From positions 132,621 through 196,620 of the forward strand of contig JAAEEP010000001.1 in the NCBI GenBank assembly GCA_013415695.1: a stretch of 64,000 nt of DNA, given 5' to 3'. The position numbers and the translations under genes are program-made. Positions 10,235 to 18,696 of this stretch are shown here, in pieces; within the stretch, counting starts at the first letter, position 1, and every line of letters begins with the position of its first letter. Below the pieces are notes generated by a model. That model saw nothing but the letters and a program-made list of their open reading frames with translations, was not told the origin of the DNA and did not search any database. This DNA comes from Methanomassiliicoccales archaeon (GTDB taxonomy: Archaea > Thermoplasmatota > Thermoplasmata > Methanomassiliicoccales > JAAEEP01).

Positions 10235-10449
10235 ATTAGAGGTTGGTAAGACGCGCATCCACCAATATGGGGAGCATGCGTAATCTTGCACAATATCATA
10301 TTCCTATTTTAATATTATTTTCTACTCGTGAAGGGTAAATCTGCATCCAGTATCATTTGCATGAATCGTCACATCTCCAAAGAAAACATGATAGAAATGT
10401 CCTTCAGCCACAAAACCGTTATATTCCGATTCAGGGATTATGTTGATGC

Positions 10450-11163
10450 ATGAGCAAGACATTGAAAACCTGCAACCTCTGCAATCAGGTCGAAGGCGAC
10501 GTGGTACATGGCAAGAAGATTGTCATTGAAGAATATGGAGTCTGTTCGATCTGCAAGAATGAACTTAAGGAGCTTGAAGAGGTCTATATTAAAGATTACG
10601 AGGAACGAACTGGGAATGCAGTGGAGAGAGTAGTGCCCTGGCCAGCTTTCGACGGATTTAGCTGGCCACCCTACCCCGATGTCATCGTTTCGGGATGGGA
10701 ATTCCAGAAGCACGAGTTCGGGCTTGCTATTACGGAGAATCTCCTGCTTGCTGGCCGGAGATCCATCGAGAGCTATGAGCGACAGGCATTCGATAGAATG
10801 CAGGAAATCCAGATGGCAATCGAGACCACCGATGACTACAGGGAGAAGATAGAGCTCAGAAGAGATTTGAGAAGCTGGCAAAAGAAGCTCGAAAACATCG
10901 AGAAACTCATGAGGATGGGGGAACGCCGACTTCCTATGATATCCTTGGAACTCGTCACCGAAATGGAAGGCGAGTTCTCTGATGATTGGATCAAAGTCAA
11001 ATTCACTTGTAGGAGGATCAAATCAACCTTCTTCAACAAGAAGAGGGAGGTTCGGAGCAAGGACTTCTTCAAATTCTCGAGATTATACGAAGATGCCTTC
11101 GATTGCATGGCAGATAAGGTCAGGAAGAGTGGCGGAAAGGTCATCGTCTCTGGTAAAAGATGA
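10450..11163 (+). CDS. Unrecognised protein with an N-terminal zinc-binding motif
   Basis: 237 residues, family not recognised. Two cysteine pairs, CNLC (8-11) and CSIC (32-35), are spaced like a small zinc finger or treble clef. The middle (about 115-165) is strongly charged and probably helical or coiled coil; the end is basic. The residues between the finger and the helices are rich in Trp/Pro (WPAFDGFSWPPYPD). No signal peptide or membrane segment. It stands alone, ending 1 base before the convergent radical SAM gene. A nucleic-acid or protein-binding role is possible, but nothing shows it. Confidence 0.7.
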   Translation: MSKTLKTCNLCNQVEGDVVHGKKIVIEEYGVCSICKNELKELEEVYIKDYEERTGNAVERVVPWPAFDGFSWPPYPDVIVSGWEFQKHEFGLAITENLLLAGRRSIESYERQAFDRMQEIQMAIETTDDYREKIELRRDLRSWQKKLENIEKLMRMGERRLPMISLELVTEMEGEFSDDWIKVKFTCRRIKSTFFNKKREVRSKDFFKFSRLYEDAFDCMADKVRKSGGKVIVSGKR

Positions 11164-11164
11164 G

Positions 11165-13012
11165 TCAGAAGTAGTACCAGATATTGCCATATTCGCTGAC
11201 GTCCTCTCCAATCGCTTCCAAACGGTCGAGATAATCCAGGATGGGGATGTCCTTGAAGATGAAGGTTTCAGCCTGATGGATGTTCTTTTCCCAGGGATGG
11301 AACTCATAGAATCTTTCTCCAAGGAGGGAGAGCATTATATATTTGTGGTGCTGGCAGGATCTGAGGGGGTTCTTACCAATGGCTGGTATGTTGAATACGG
11401 GTTCGTCGGTCCTCACGATGCCGGGAAGTACCCTCGCTTCCTCTTTCCTCTCCTGGAGAATCCTTGCGATGGGCACTCGGTAGTATCTAGTCTCTTCCTT
11501 GCCCTTCGTATTGAAACTGTAGTATGGATCCACCCCTATGCGTTTAAGGGCCAACCTAAGCGCGGCGGTCTCGAATCTTCTGCTGTTCTCGAAAGTGAAT
11601 ACCTGCTGGTTATACGCACCCATCCCCACTCTTCTGATCCTCTGTATTGCCTTCATTGACTCGGGGGTTACCTCATATGAGTGCTCATAATGAGTGACAA
11701 GACAAACCTCTCTTTCAGGGGCAATGTGGTACTTGGCCAGAACATCAACGAAAGCGTCATTGATCCTCATGGGCAGAACGACTGGAACCCTAGTCCCGAG
11801 CCTTATCCTCTCCACATGCTCTATCTCAGATAGGCGAGATAGTATCCTGTCAAGCACCTGATCTCCCATAAGACCCGGATCTCCCCCAGTCACCAGGACT
11901 TCGGTCACCGTGGGATGCTCCTGAAACCACGAGATCGCCAACTCCAAATCTCTCTTGGACGCCATGGAAGTCGGGCAAAGAACCTCGTCTATCTCCCAAT
12001 TCCTCTGACAGTAAACGCAGATCTGGGCACAGGTGTTGTAGGGCTTCATTATGGCTATCATGGGATATCGTCTTGTTACTAGAGGGACCGGGGATGTATC
12101 ATGTTCCCGCATGAAATCGAGTGCATACTCCCTGTCGTCTCTGTGCTCCACCATGGTCGTGATATAATCCAGAGGAGGGATCACCTGCGCCCTGATCGCA
12201 TGATCGTTTCTCCGAGATGGTTCGCGGTCCATGAGCGATACGTAATATGGGGTGATTCCAAAGGGTATGTGATTCTCATTTGCGATGTTCACCGCCTTCT
12301 TCTCTTCCTGAGTGAGCTCGATGAGGTCCTGAAGAGGATCGATTCCCCTGATTACATTCCTAATTTGCCACTTGTAATCGTTCCAGTCTTCTATGGTTCC
12401 GCCAAGATAATCAAGAATTCTATCCCTGTTCTCTTCCCTAAGAACCCTTACATCCGCATCCAGCCCCGTGGGATACGAGCGAATTCTATCCCAGCAGCGA
12501 CCCGCAAAATCATCAAGGAAGTCTGATCTGAGGAAAGCGGCCTTTTTACCCTCGAGCCTTAGGAAGTCGAGGGATTCTCCCGAGTAGATTCCCGAAAGGC
12601 CAAGGGACCCCTCTAGCAACCTTTTCATCTCGATGAGAAATGCACCAGAAACCTGTTCTTCCCACTCCTTGGAATTTGAGGCTAGGCCATGGAGCACCTC
12701 GATGACGCTTGCACCGGTCATCTCCTCGTTCTTTGAGGAAAGGAATTGCTTGAGAACGTAGACGCAACTTAGCGCGTTGGTGCGCTCAAGATCATCCAGA
12801 TCGCAATCCTTTGAGTGAAGCCAGAACTCCCTCTTGGTAAGAAGACCGTAGAGTCGATGCCTTGCATCCTCCAAGTCTTGTGAACCGAAGAGCACCCTTT
12901 TGAATTCAGGATCCGCTTCCCAAATGTCCTCCTTGGTTGCCCTGAACGTGGAGGCGGTGTTTGAGCTTGAGTGCTCTATTTGGTCAAACCCAGAGTCGAT
13001 ATTCTCGTCCAT
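11165..13012 (-). CDS. KamA-family radical SAM enzyme (aminomutase-like), enlarged
   Basis: 615 residues, against about 420 for lysine 2,3-aminomutase. The radical SAM cluster motif is CAQICVYC with C328, C332 and C335; TGGDP follows near 375, a SAM-binding element of the family. FNIPAIGKNPL near 540-550 aligns with the PLP-lysine region of KamA, so K547 is the candidate PLP lysine, though the usual glycine run is absent. About 250 residues precede the usual core. The ATG at 13012 has GAGGGGTCA just upstream; a TTG-started frame to 13063 does not. The substrate could be lysine, glutamate or another amino acid. Confidence 0.85.
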   Translation of the reverse strand: MDENIDSGFDQIEHSSSNTASTFRATKEDIWEADPEFKRVLFGSQDLEDARHRLYGLLTKREFWLHSKDCDLDDLERTNALSCVYVLKQFLSSKNEEMTGASVIEVLHGLASNSKEWEEQVSGAFLIEMKRLLEGSLGLSGIYSGESLDFLRLEGKKAAFLRSDFLDDFAGRCWDRIRSYPTGLDADVRVLREENRDRILDYLGGTIEDWNDYKWQIRNVIRGIDPLQDLIELTQEEKKAVNIANENHIPFGITPYYVSLMDREPSRRNDHAIRAQVIPPLDYITTMVEHRDDREYALDFMREHDTSPVPLVTRRYPMIAIMKPYNTCAQICVYCQRNWEIDEVLCPTSMASKRDLELAISWFQEHPTVTEVLVTGGDPGLMGDQVLDRILSRLSEIEHVERIRLGTRVPVVLPMRINDAFVDVLAKYHIAPEREVCLVTHYEHSYEVTPESMKAIQRIRRVGMGAYNQQVFTFENSRRFETAALRLALKRIGVDPYYSFNTKGKEETRYYRVPIARILQERKEEARVLPGIVRTDEPVFNIPAIGKNPLRSCQHHKYIMLSLLGERFYEFHPWEKNIHQAETFIFKDIPILDYLDRLEAIGEDVSEYGNIWYYF

Positions 13013-13316
13013 GTTCTGACCCCTCGAGTGAGAATCCAGCATTATACTGGGCGGAACATGCAAATCTATGGGGAAACTCCCGCGTTCAAGAAGAGGGCGG
13101 GAACCTCACCTTATGATAATGTATCCTTTCTCATTCATAACTATTAGGAATTTGATATATAACCATTTCCTATGAGCGTACTCGAAAAGACGTTGTCTTA
13201 GCATTTGGCAACTATAGACTTGTTTTTAATGTCGACTCCAGTCAACGAATGATTGAGAAATGTTATAAACAAAACCATTATCACTTCATTTGGACTATAG
13301 AGGTAGGTCGAGGGAA

Positions 13317-13793
13317 ATGAGCTCACTTCAACAGGTACTTGCACTTATCTTCAAACGCAAAGGAAAGGGTGTCCTTTCGGAGAAAGAATTCGTCTTCTCC
13401 GCATCCATAGATTTCAGATGGTTCACACCGAAGGAGGCTCAGTTGCTCCTTGACTTGGGACTTAAGAACAAACTTGTGGAGAAGACCAACGGCTTCATCA
13501 AACCTACATTCGACTACAAGAAAATCGATGTTCCCCTAGACTTCAGACCAAGCAAGGATGTACTTTCTCAACCGGAGGCTATTGATCAGGAAAAGCCACT
13601 GTTTCCCCAAATCCTGGATGAGATCACGAGGTACTCGGGGATGAAGAGGAGAGATGTGGTAGCCCGGATCAACCACACCCAAGAGAGAGTGAATGTAGAC
13701 ATTGAGGTCGCCGCACTGGTCGTGGCCAGGGATATTGGCATGGATATAAAGGATCTAATCCAAGATGTAAGAGAGGAAATCATCTCTCGGTGA
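13317..13793 (+). CDS. DUF2240 family protein
   Basis: 158 residues, matching my memory of the archaeal DUF2240 family. The N-terminal 75 residues (FKRKGKGVLSEKEFVF, then WFTPKEAQLLLDLGL) look like a winged-helix domain. A variable linker is followed by a helical domain with DVVARINHTQ and EVAALVVARDIGMDI. The biochemical role is unknown; gene neighbourhoods in other archaea suggest information processing, but that is weak. The ATG at 13317 has AGGTAGGT at 13301-13308; a TTG at 13290 is less likely. The stop directly abuts the stop of the convergent MBF1 gene. Confidence 0.75.
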   Translation: MSSLQQVLALIFKRKGKGVLSEKEFVFSASIDFRWFTPKEAQLLLDLGLKNKLVEKTNGFIKPTFDYKKIDVPLDFRPSKDVLSQPEAIDQEKPLFPQILDEITRYSGMKRRDVVARINHTQERVNVDIEVAALVVARDIGMDIKDLIQDVREEIISR

Positions 13794-14282
13794 CTACTTC
13801 TCGGTCCGAATGAAATCCCCCAAGGTCATTCCTTTTGAAGTTCCCTGCTTGAGCTCCGTCTTGAGGACGGGGACTTTCTCCTTCAATGTAATACCTAGTG
13901 TGCGCTCGAGCTTACTGATGAGGGCATCGTTGGGTTTAATATGCCCAGACTCCAGGTTGGTGATTACGCTCTTCTTCTCATTGATCTTGGCTGCAAGAGT
14001 TTCTTGCTTCCAATCGCGGGCCATCCTTGCTTCTCTGATCCTCTTGGAGTAGTCCACTGCGAGCTCGACCATCTCTTCCTGGCTGTAAACGTCCTTGGTT
14101 TTCATCCTGCGTTCTCTCTTCTCCAGCCTCTGAACGATATGAGTCTTTGGACCCGTCTCAGCCTTTGTTGTGGACTGACTCTCACCGAACTTGGCGCATT
14201 CGGGACATACCTTCAGCTCAGTCCCCTCTATAAGGGCCGTATTCAAACGCTGTGTTTCCTTACCGCAAAGCTCACACATCAT
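13794..14282 (-). CDS. mbf1: Multiprotein bridging factor 1 (aMBF1)
   Basis: Archaeal MBF1 homologue, 162 residues. An N-terminal zinc ribbon (C3-x2-C6 and C26-x2-C29) is joined by a basic linker to a cro/XRE helix-turn-helix at about 75-130, with TLAAKINEKKSVITNLESG as its core. In archaea the protein associates with ribosomes and may link them to transcription or stress; in eukaryotes it bridges TBP and activators. The ATG at 14282 is directly followed by a second ATG; either could be the start. Confidence 0.93.
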   Translation of the reverse strand: MMCELCGKETQRLNTALIEGTELKVCPECAKFGESQSTTKAETGPKTHIVQRLEKRERRMKTKDVYSQEEMVELAVDYSKRIREARMARDWKQETLAAKINEKKSVITNLESGHIKPNDALISKLERTLGITLKEKVPVLKTELKQGTSKGMTLGDFIRTEK

Positions 14283-14495
14283 GTCAGGTCAAATCACAAT
14301 AACGAATCCGAAATTTAATGCTTCTGGGGTAACGACTTGGCTCCTAAGAGGAGGGCGAATACAAGAATAATGAAAAGATTGATCTATAGCCAGATAGCGA
14401 ATTTAGTGTGGTGAAAACTGAAAATCATTATCGTTCGTGTTTCTTTCATAGGAATTTATTTAAATAAAGTAACTGCTTTTAGATTCCGAGGGAAG

Positions 14496-14768
14496 ATGCT
14501 ATCCACTGTCATTACTGCGGCAACGACTACAGCGACGACCAGCACGACTGCAGCTTCAAGTGCCATTTCAATGACAATCCCTATAGGGCTAGGAGTGGGT
14601 GGAGCAATAATAGCGATTTTCCTAATCATGCTCTTGGCTTCCAAGGAGCTTATCGGAGCTTCCCCAAAAGACTCCAGGTGGATCCGGACCTCCCTTAATG
14701 CACTCATCATACCGCTTATCGTTGTTTTCGCCCTTGACGTGATATTCAGAGTCATGGTCATCGTTTAA
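14496..14768 (+). CDS. Small membrane protein, two predicted helices
   Basis: 90 residues, no family recognised. A Thr/Ala/Ser-rich N-terminus (about 1-26) precedes a hydrophobic segment at 27-48 and a second one at about 70-89, with a short basic loop between them that contains KDSRW. The Thr-rich start could be a glycosylated outer segment. An AT-rich TTTATTTAAATA at 14456-14467 may be the TATA box and CGAGGGAAG precedes the ATG. It is followed by PAN with 146 bases between. Confidence 0.7.
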   Translation: MLSTVITAATTTATTSTTAASSAISMTIPIGLGVGGAIIAIFLIMLLASKELIGASPKDSRWIRTSLNALIIPLIVVFALDVIFRVMVIV

Positions 14769-14871
14769 TCGCATTTTCCATCATGGAACAGTATATATTA
14801 TAGCGGAGTCCAATCTTACATAGGAAGAGATGTTAGGGCATCTGCCTCAAAATAGTGAGTGCGAAAGAGTC

Positions 14872-14879
14872 AAATATAA
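14872..14879 (+). promoter_or_regulatory. Likely TATA box of PAN
   Basis: AAATATAA lies about 40 bases before the GTG at 14915. A start site near 14901 would leave only a very short leader that carries GAGGTGA at 14904-14910, four bases before the start codon. Confidence 0.4.
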
Positions 14880-14914
14880 CGCCGCTTCATAGAGGCGAAG
14901 AATGAGGTGACCTG

Positions 14915-16123
14915 GTGAAGGAGCCACATCTGGACGATTTCATAAGCGAGATGAGGGACAAAATCGAAGTCCTCGAGCGGAGAAATGGGGAGCTCCTTGA
15001 GGAGATCCGCAGAGTCGAGGGTGAGAAGCGTTACGTTGAAAGCGAATTGTTCAGGCTACAAAAGGACCTCAAGAGGATGAGAGCTGAGATGGAGCGCTTG
15101 AAATCTCCACCGCTTATTATTGGATCTGTCAAGGATGTTCTTCCCGACGGAAGAGTCATTGTCAAGAGTTCCACAGGTCCAGATTTCATTGTGAGCACCT
15201 CGGAATACGTACCGGCAGAGGATCTTGTTGTCGGTGCAAGGGTCTCACTCAACAAACAGACCCTTGCAGTCATGGGGGTTCTGCCTCCGTCCCTTGACCC
15301 CATCGTTGTGGGAGCGGAGATCATTGACAAACCGAAGGTCAACTACAAGGAAATAGGGGGCCTAGAGGACCAGATACTCGAGGTCAGAGAGGCCGTAGAA
15401 GATCCATTGCTCAAGCCTGATCTCTACAAGAAGGTGGGTATCGAGCCGCCCAAGGGCGTCCTATTGGTTGGCCCACCAGGTACAGGAAAGACTCTGTTGG
15501 CAAAAGCGGTCGCTCACCAGACAGAAGCGACCTTCATTCGCTTCGTTGGCTCAGAATTAGTCCAGAAGTACATCGGTGAGGGAGCAAGACTGGTCCGAGA
15601 GCTCTTCGAGCTCGCGAGGGAGAAGGCTCCTAGCATTGTATTCATCGACGAGCTTGACTCAATTGGGGCAAAGAGGCTTGAGGTCGCGACTTCGGGTGAC
15701 CGAGAGGTCCAGAGAACATTGATGCAGTTGCTTTCAGAGCTGGATGGATTCAACCCTATTGGGGACGTTAAGATCATCGGAGCGACCAACAGGCCGGATA
15801 TTCTGGACGAGGCGTTACTGCGTCCCGGTCGATTCGACAGGGTCATCACTATTCCAATTCCAGGCAATGAGGCCAGGGTTGAGATCTTTAGGATCCACAC
15901 CAAGAACATGAACGTCGCTGATGACGTTGACGCTCAAGAACTGGCGATGAAGAGTGACGCCGCCACAGGAGCCGACATCAAGGCAATGTGCACCGAAGCG
16001 GGCATGTTCGCCATACGTGACGACCGCGATACTGTCACCATGTCAGACTTCGAGCGCGCCATTGCCAAAGTCCAACGGAGCGAGGAAATCAAGTGCATCG
16101 AATCAGGTGTCATGTTTGCCTGA
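14915..16123 (+). CDS. pan: Proteasome-activating nucleotidase PAN
   Basis: Hexameric AAA ATPase that unfolds proteins and feeds them to the 20S proteasome. 402 residues: coiled coil at about 10-65, OB domain at 70-135, AAA module with Walker A GPPGTGKT (186-193), Walker B IVFIDELD (241-248) and the arginine-finger helix RPGRFDR. The GTG start has GAGGTGA at 14904-14910. The C-terminus ends in Met-Phe-Ala, where PAN usually has a hydrophobic-Tyr-X motif that opens the proteasome gate. The last 21 bases overlap the convergent zinc-ribbon gene. Confidence 0.96.
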   Translation: MKEPHLDDFISEMRDKIEVLERRNGELLEEIRRVEGEKRYVESELFRLQKDLKRMRAEMERLKSPPLIIGSVKDVLPDGRVIVKSSTGPDFIVSTSEYVPAEDLVVGARVSLNKQTLAVMGVLPPSLDPIVVGAEIIDKPKVNYKEIGGLEDQILEVREAVEDPLLKPDLYKKVGIEPPKGVLLVGPPGTGKTLLAKAVAHQTEATFIRFVGSELVQKYIGEGARLVRELFELAREKAPSIVFIDELDSIGAKRLEVATSGDREVQRTLMQLLSELDGFNPIGDVKIIGATNRPDILDEALLRPGRFDRVITIPIPGNEARVEIFRIHTKNMNVADDVDAQELAMKSDAATGADIKAMCTEAGMFAIRDDRDTVTMSDFERAIAKVQRSEEIKCIESGVMFA

Positions 16124-16300
16124 TCGCTTTTCTTCCCATTCCTTTTCCCAATCCTTCAGATCCTCCTCATCGGTTTCTATTACAAGTGAACCTATATACC
16201 CACAGCGCTTGCAATGGTACTTCTGGCCAGTGACCATGCCAGCCTCATAGTAAAGGTAGGGGGAGCCACACATAGGACAGACTTGAATTCTCCTTCCCAT
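16103..16300 (-). CDS. Small zinc-ribbon protein
   Basis: 65 residues. CPMC (8-11) and CKRC (30-33) make a rubredoxin-like or TFIIS-like zinc ribbon, followed by an acidic, probably helical tail with EEDLKDWEKEWEEKR. Similar tiny ribbons are common next to information genes of archaea, but I cannot name a family. The gene is convergent with PAN and its last 21 bases lie inside the PAN 3' end, so the two transcripts are complementary there. Confidence 0.75.
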   Translation of the reverse strand: MGRRIQVCPMCGSPYLYYEAGMVTGQKYHCKRCGYIGSLVIETDEEDLKDWEKEWEEKRSGKHDT

Positions 16301-16445
16301 GGGATGTAATCCAACTCGTAGTAATTAAGCGGTAAGGGAGGTCACCGGAAAAGTACATGATCACTATCGATCAATGTCCGTTGACCAGTTGCCGATAGGA
16401 ATCGGATGTAACCCAGGATAATAAATCATAACGCAATCGGCCTGG

Positions 16446-17043
16446 ATGGGAGAATTTATTGGTCAGTTTTTTATTTGAGAGCCTGTTATCAATTGGCAAT
16501 CAATATGGATGCTGATGCTAGTCTCAGCAGAATTGTTACCATATCGGCCGTGGAGGACTCGACCCTGAAGAGAACTCGGAAGATGTTGCCCCTGAGATCG
16601 ATCCTGGAGATTAATGCTCTCTGTTCATATTACCTGATAGCAAGGAAAGGATTATAATTGGTAGAGGGGACAGCACTATTGGGGAGGACGTGGTGTCCTA
16701 ATTTCCAATTCCACTCCGAACGGTTAGTGATTACCTTTTGAGACTCGGTGTACCATAAATAATCAAGGGAGAGGCGAAGGCATCACTCCAAGATGCTCCG
16801 GAGGAGCGCAATAGGAAGTTCTGGGTGGAGAAGGTAGTGATAGATATTGGTGGAACTCTGAACGACATTCTCTTGAGGCGGGGGTTTGTTGATGAGGTTG
16901 GTGAACTGATCCATCCATATCTGATTGATGGTTTTTCCCAAAACTCCCTCTTCAAGGCTCCTGACCTAGAATCAGAATAGATGATCTCTCCGCTACATCT
17001 TCAGAGAGTCAAGAGAAGGAAAGAAGGCCTGGCATGGATCGAC
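16446..17043 (+). pseudogene. Decayed reductase of the RibD C-terminal/DHFR family
   Basis: One reading frame from about 16624 to 17043 resembles the C-terminal part of archaeal 2,5-diamino-6-ribosylaminopyrimidinone-phosphate-reductase-like proteins: ILPDSKERI, then VSDYLLRLGVP, then VVIDIGGTLNDILL with RRGFVDEVGELIHP, then SLFKAPDLESE and LHLQRVKRRKEGLAW. The frame is broken by TAA at 16612-16614, TAA at 16699-16701, TAA at 16756-16758 (where a Tyr is expected) and TAG at 16978-16980. In another frame, 16475-16600 reads YQLAINMDADASL, which fits the N-terminal half of the same family, so at least one frameshift is also present. This explains a 600-base gap without an intact gene. The family call is from memory of motif patterns. 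Confidence 0.7.
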
Positions 17044-17052
17044 TGGAGTTCG

Positions 17053-17856
17053 TCAAGGATTCATAGATCTCCCGACCAAATTATCTATCCCCTCCAGTCT
17101 TATCTCGGATAAAAGGTCAAGTATCCAGATCCTGACCTCCTCAGATTTCATCTGCAGATCTTCTAGACTGTTCACTAAGAAAAGATTGTCCAGCCTCTGC
17201 ATAACGCTTCTTGGAAGCTCGTGCTGGAGGTACCGCACACCGAAATCATGGTGAGGTGCGTAGTACCTTATCCTGAGGAGGGCGACTAGGCTGTCCAAAA
17301 ACACCCTCCTATAGGTCTCCAACGCGTCAATCAGGTTTCCCCTGAAGATCTCCTTCTCAAGGAAAGGACAGAACATAATGAACCTGTCTCTAATCGTTCC
17401 AACCCTTACTTCGAGGAGACGGGTCAATTCCAACCTATCGATATGGGGAAGTGTGAAATCCTTCCTAGTCAAGTAGATTTTCGCTCGCCCGTGGACCTCC
17501 ACCTCAAGAAACTGCTCGGGGCTTCCCTCCTCGATCAAAGCTAGATCTAACAGGAGGAATTCTGAGGCTCCCTCCAGCTTGTAGAATGCTTGGCTCACCC
17601 CAGGCCAGGGAAGGCTGGTCAGAACGTATTTGACCTGTATGGGTGAGAGTGATTCCAGTGAAATCTCCACCTGCTTAAGAACCATGGCCGTTGTTCCCTT
17701 CTTGACCTTTACATAGAGGTCCAGGTCCGAGTACTCATCCAATCTGTCGAAGGCTGCAGAACCCCCTTCCCATAAGACAAGAACCTGTTCCAACGGTTCA
17801 AGTGAGGCCAATAGTCTTTCAATTATGGCTTCCCGAGAAATGGAGTCATGATTCAA
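17053..17856 (-). CDS. Nucleotidyltransferase-domain protein
   Basis: 267 residues. LWEGGSAAFDRLDEYSDLDLYV (split here as GGSAAFDRLDEYSDLDL, about 30-46) is the polymerase-beta-type nucleotidyltransferase signature GSx(9)DxD, with D44 and D46-like metal ligands. The remainder is helical with many conserved-looking Arg/Glu residues. Members adenylate antibiotics, proteins or unknown substrates; this one lacks any aid to tell which. It lies 54 bases from the GPN GTPase gene in the same direction, so they may share a transcript. Confidence 0.8.
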   Translation of the reverse strand: MNHDSISREAIIERLLASLEPLEQVLVLWEGGSAAFDRLDEYSDLDLYVKVKKGTTAMVLKQVEISLESLSPIQVKYVLTSLPWPGVSQAFYKLEGASEFLLLDLALIEEGSPEQFLEVEVHGRAKIYLTRKDFTLPHIDRLELTRLLEVRVGTIRDRFIMFCPFLEKEIFRGNLIDALETYRRVFLDSLVALLRIRYYAPHHDFGVRYLQHELPRSVMQRLDNLFLVNSLEDLQMKSEEVRIWILDLLSEIRLEGIDNLVGRSMNP

Positions 17857-17910
17857 GGTGACACCTTACCATGGGATGCTTTCCTTGGAAATATAGATTC
17901 CCTGATTTCC

Positions 17911-18675
17911 TCAATCTTTGGACAGGTCCTCTCCGCCCATGAAGGCTTGCTGGATGGTATTATAGATCTCCTCCATCCCTATGGACTCCTCAGAGGAAAC
18001 CGGTGTCATCTCCCGATACATACCGACATTCTCCATGGCCCGGAAGAACTCCAGGTTGATCAAGGATTGAGATGAGAAGTCCCTCTCCACCAGACTGCTG
18101 TTGAGTGCCTCAGGAGAATTCGACCATTCCAAGATCATTTCTATCTCAGTATCGGAGAGCAGATCGACCTTGGAGAGAACATTTATTATGGGGATGGAGA
18201 ACCGGAAATGGGTGAGGGCACATAACATCAGTGATGAGACGAAGCCATTAGGTGTTTTGCACAGATGGGGATCGGAAAGGAATACTAAGAAAGAATCCTG
18301 CCTGCCTAGTTGATCGATTATCAACTCGCTCGACTGGCGGAAGGTAAAGAGTTCCATCTGACCGGGCGTGTCCACTAGCACGTATTCTGTCTTGAATTCA
18401 TCTATGGTCGGGGCCCATTCCATTATATTGAGTGCCATTAGGTCAGAGGAGACTATCTGTGCTCCGTTGGGGCCCAATCCATATTCATCCATGACCTCCG
18501 AGAGCCGTATCCAATCCCTGATATCCACTTCCGCTGGATATGGAACAATGTCCGCTCCAGGGTCAAGGTTGACTGAGATGCAGTCCAATCCTTGAAGGTT
18601 CATCCACTCTCTGAAAGCATTCACGAGTGTGCTCTTTCCACTTCCCGCCGTTCCGATAAAATAGATAAATCGCAC
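17911..18675 (-). CDS. GPN-loop GTPase
   Basis: 254 residues from the GTG at 18675. The P-loop is GTAGSGKST near 7-15, the family loop Gly-Pro-Asn is at 68-70 in YGLGPNGA, DTPGQMEL is the switch II region and NVLSKVDLL is the base-specificity motif. GPN GTPases form homodimers; the eukaryotic relatives assemble RNA polymerase II. The GTG is preferred because GGAGGA at 18681-18686 lies 5 bases upstream. A frame from a TTG at 18729 would overlap the tRNA gene. It begins 21 bases after the tRNA-Lys 3' end and may be cotranscribed with it. Confidence 0.92.
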   Translation of the reverse strand: MRFIYFIGTAGSGKSTLVNAFREWMNLQGLDCISVNLDPGADIVPYPAEVDIRDWIRLSEVMDEYGLGPNGAQIVSSDLMALNIMEWAPTIDEFKTEYVLVDTPGQMELFTFRQSSELIIDQLGRQDSFLVFLSDPHLCKTPNGFVSSLMLCALTHFRFSIPIINVLSKVDLLSDTEIEMILEWSNSPEALNSSLVERDFSSQSLINLEFFRAMENVGMYREMTPVSSEESIGMEEIYNTIQQAFMGGEDLSKD

Positions 18676-18696
18676 GCGCTTCCTCCAGGAGGAGAG

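Noticed and set aside
10982-11659. Open frame of 225 residues across the end of the zinc-motif gene and opposite the radical SAM gene
   Set aside because: Overlaps two supported genes in other frames and has no recognisable content.
16676-16740. CCACTCCGAACGG resembling part of 5S rRNA
   Set aside because: No further 5S helices can be folded, and the segment fits the decayed reductase frame.
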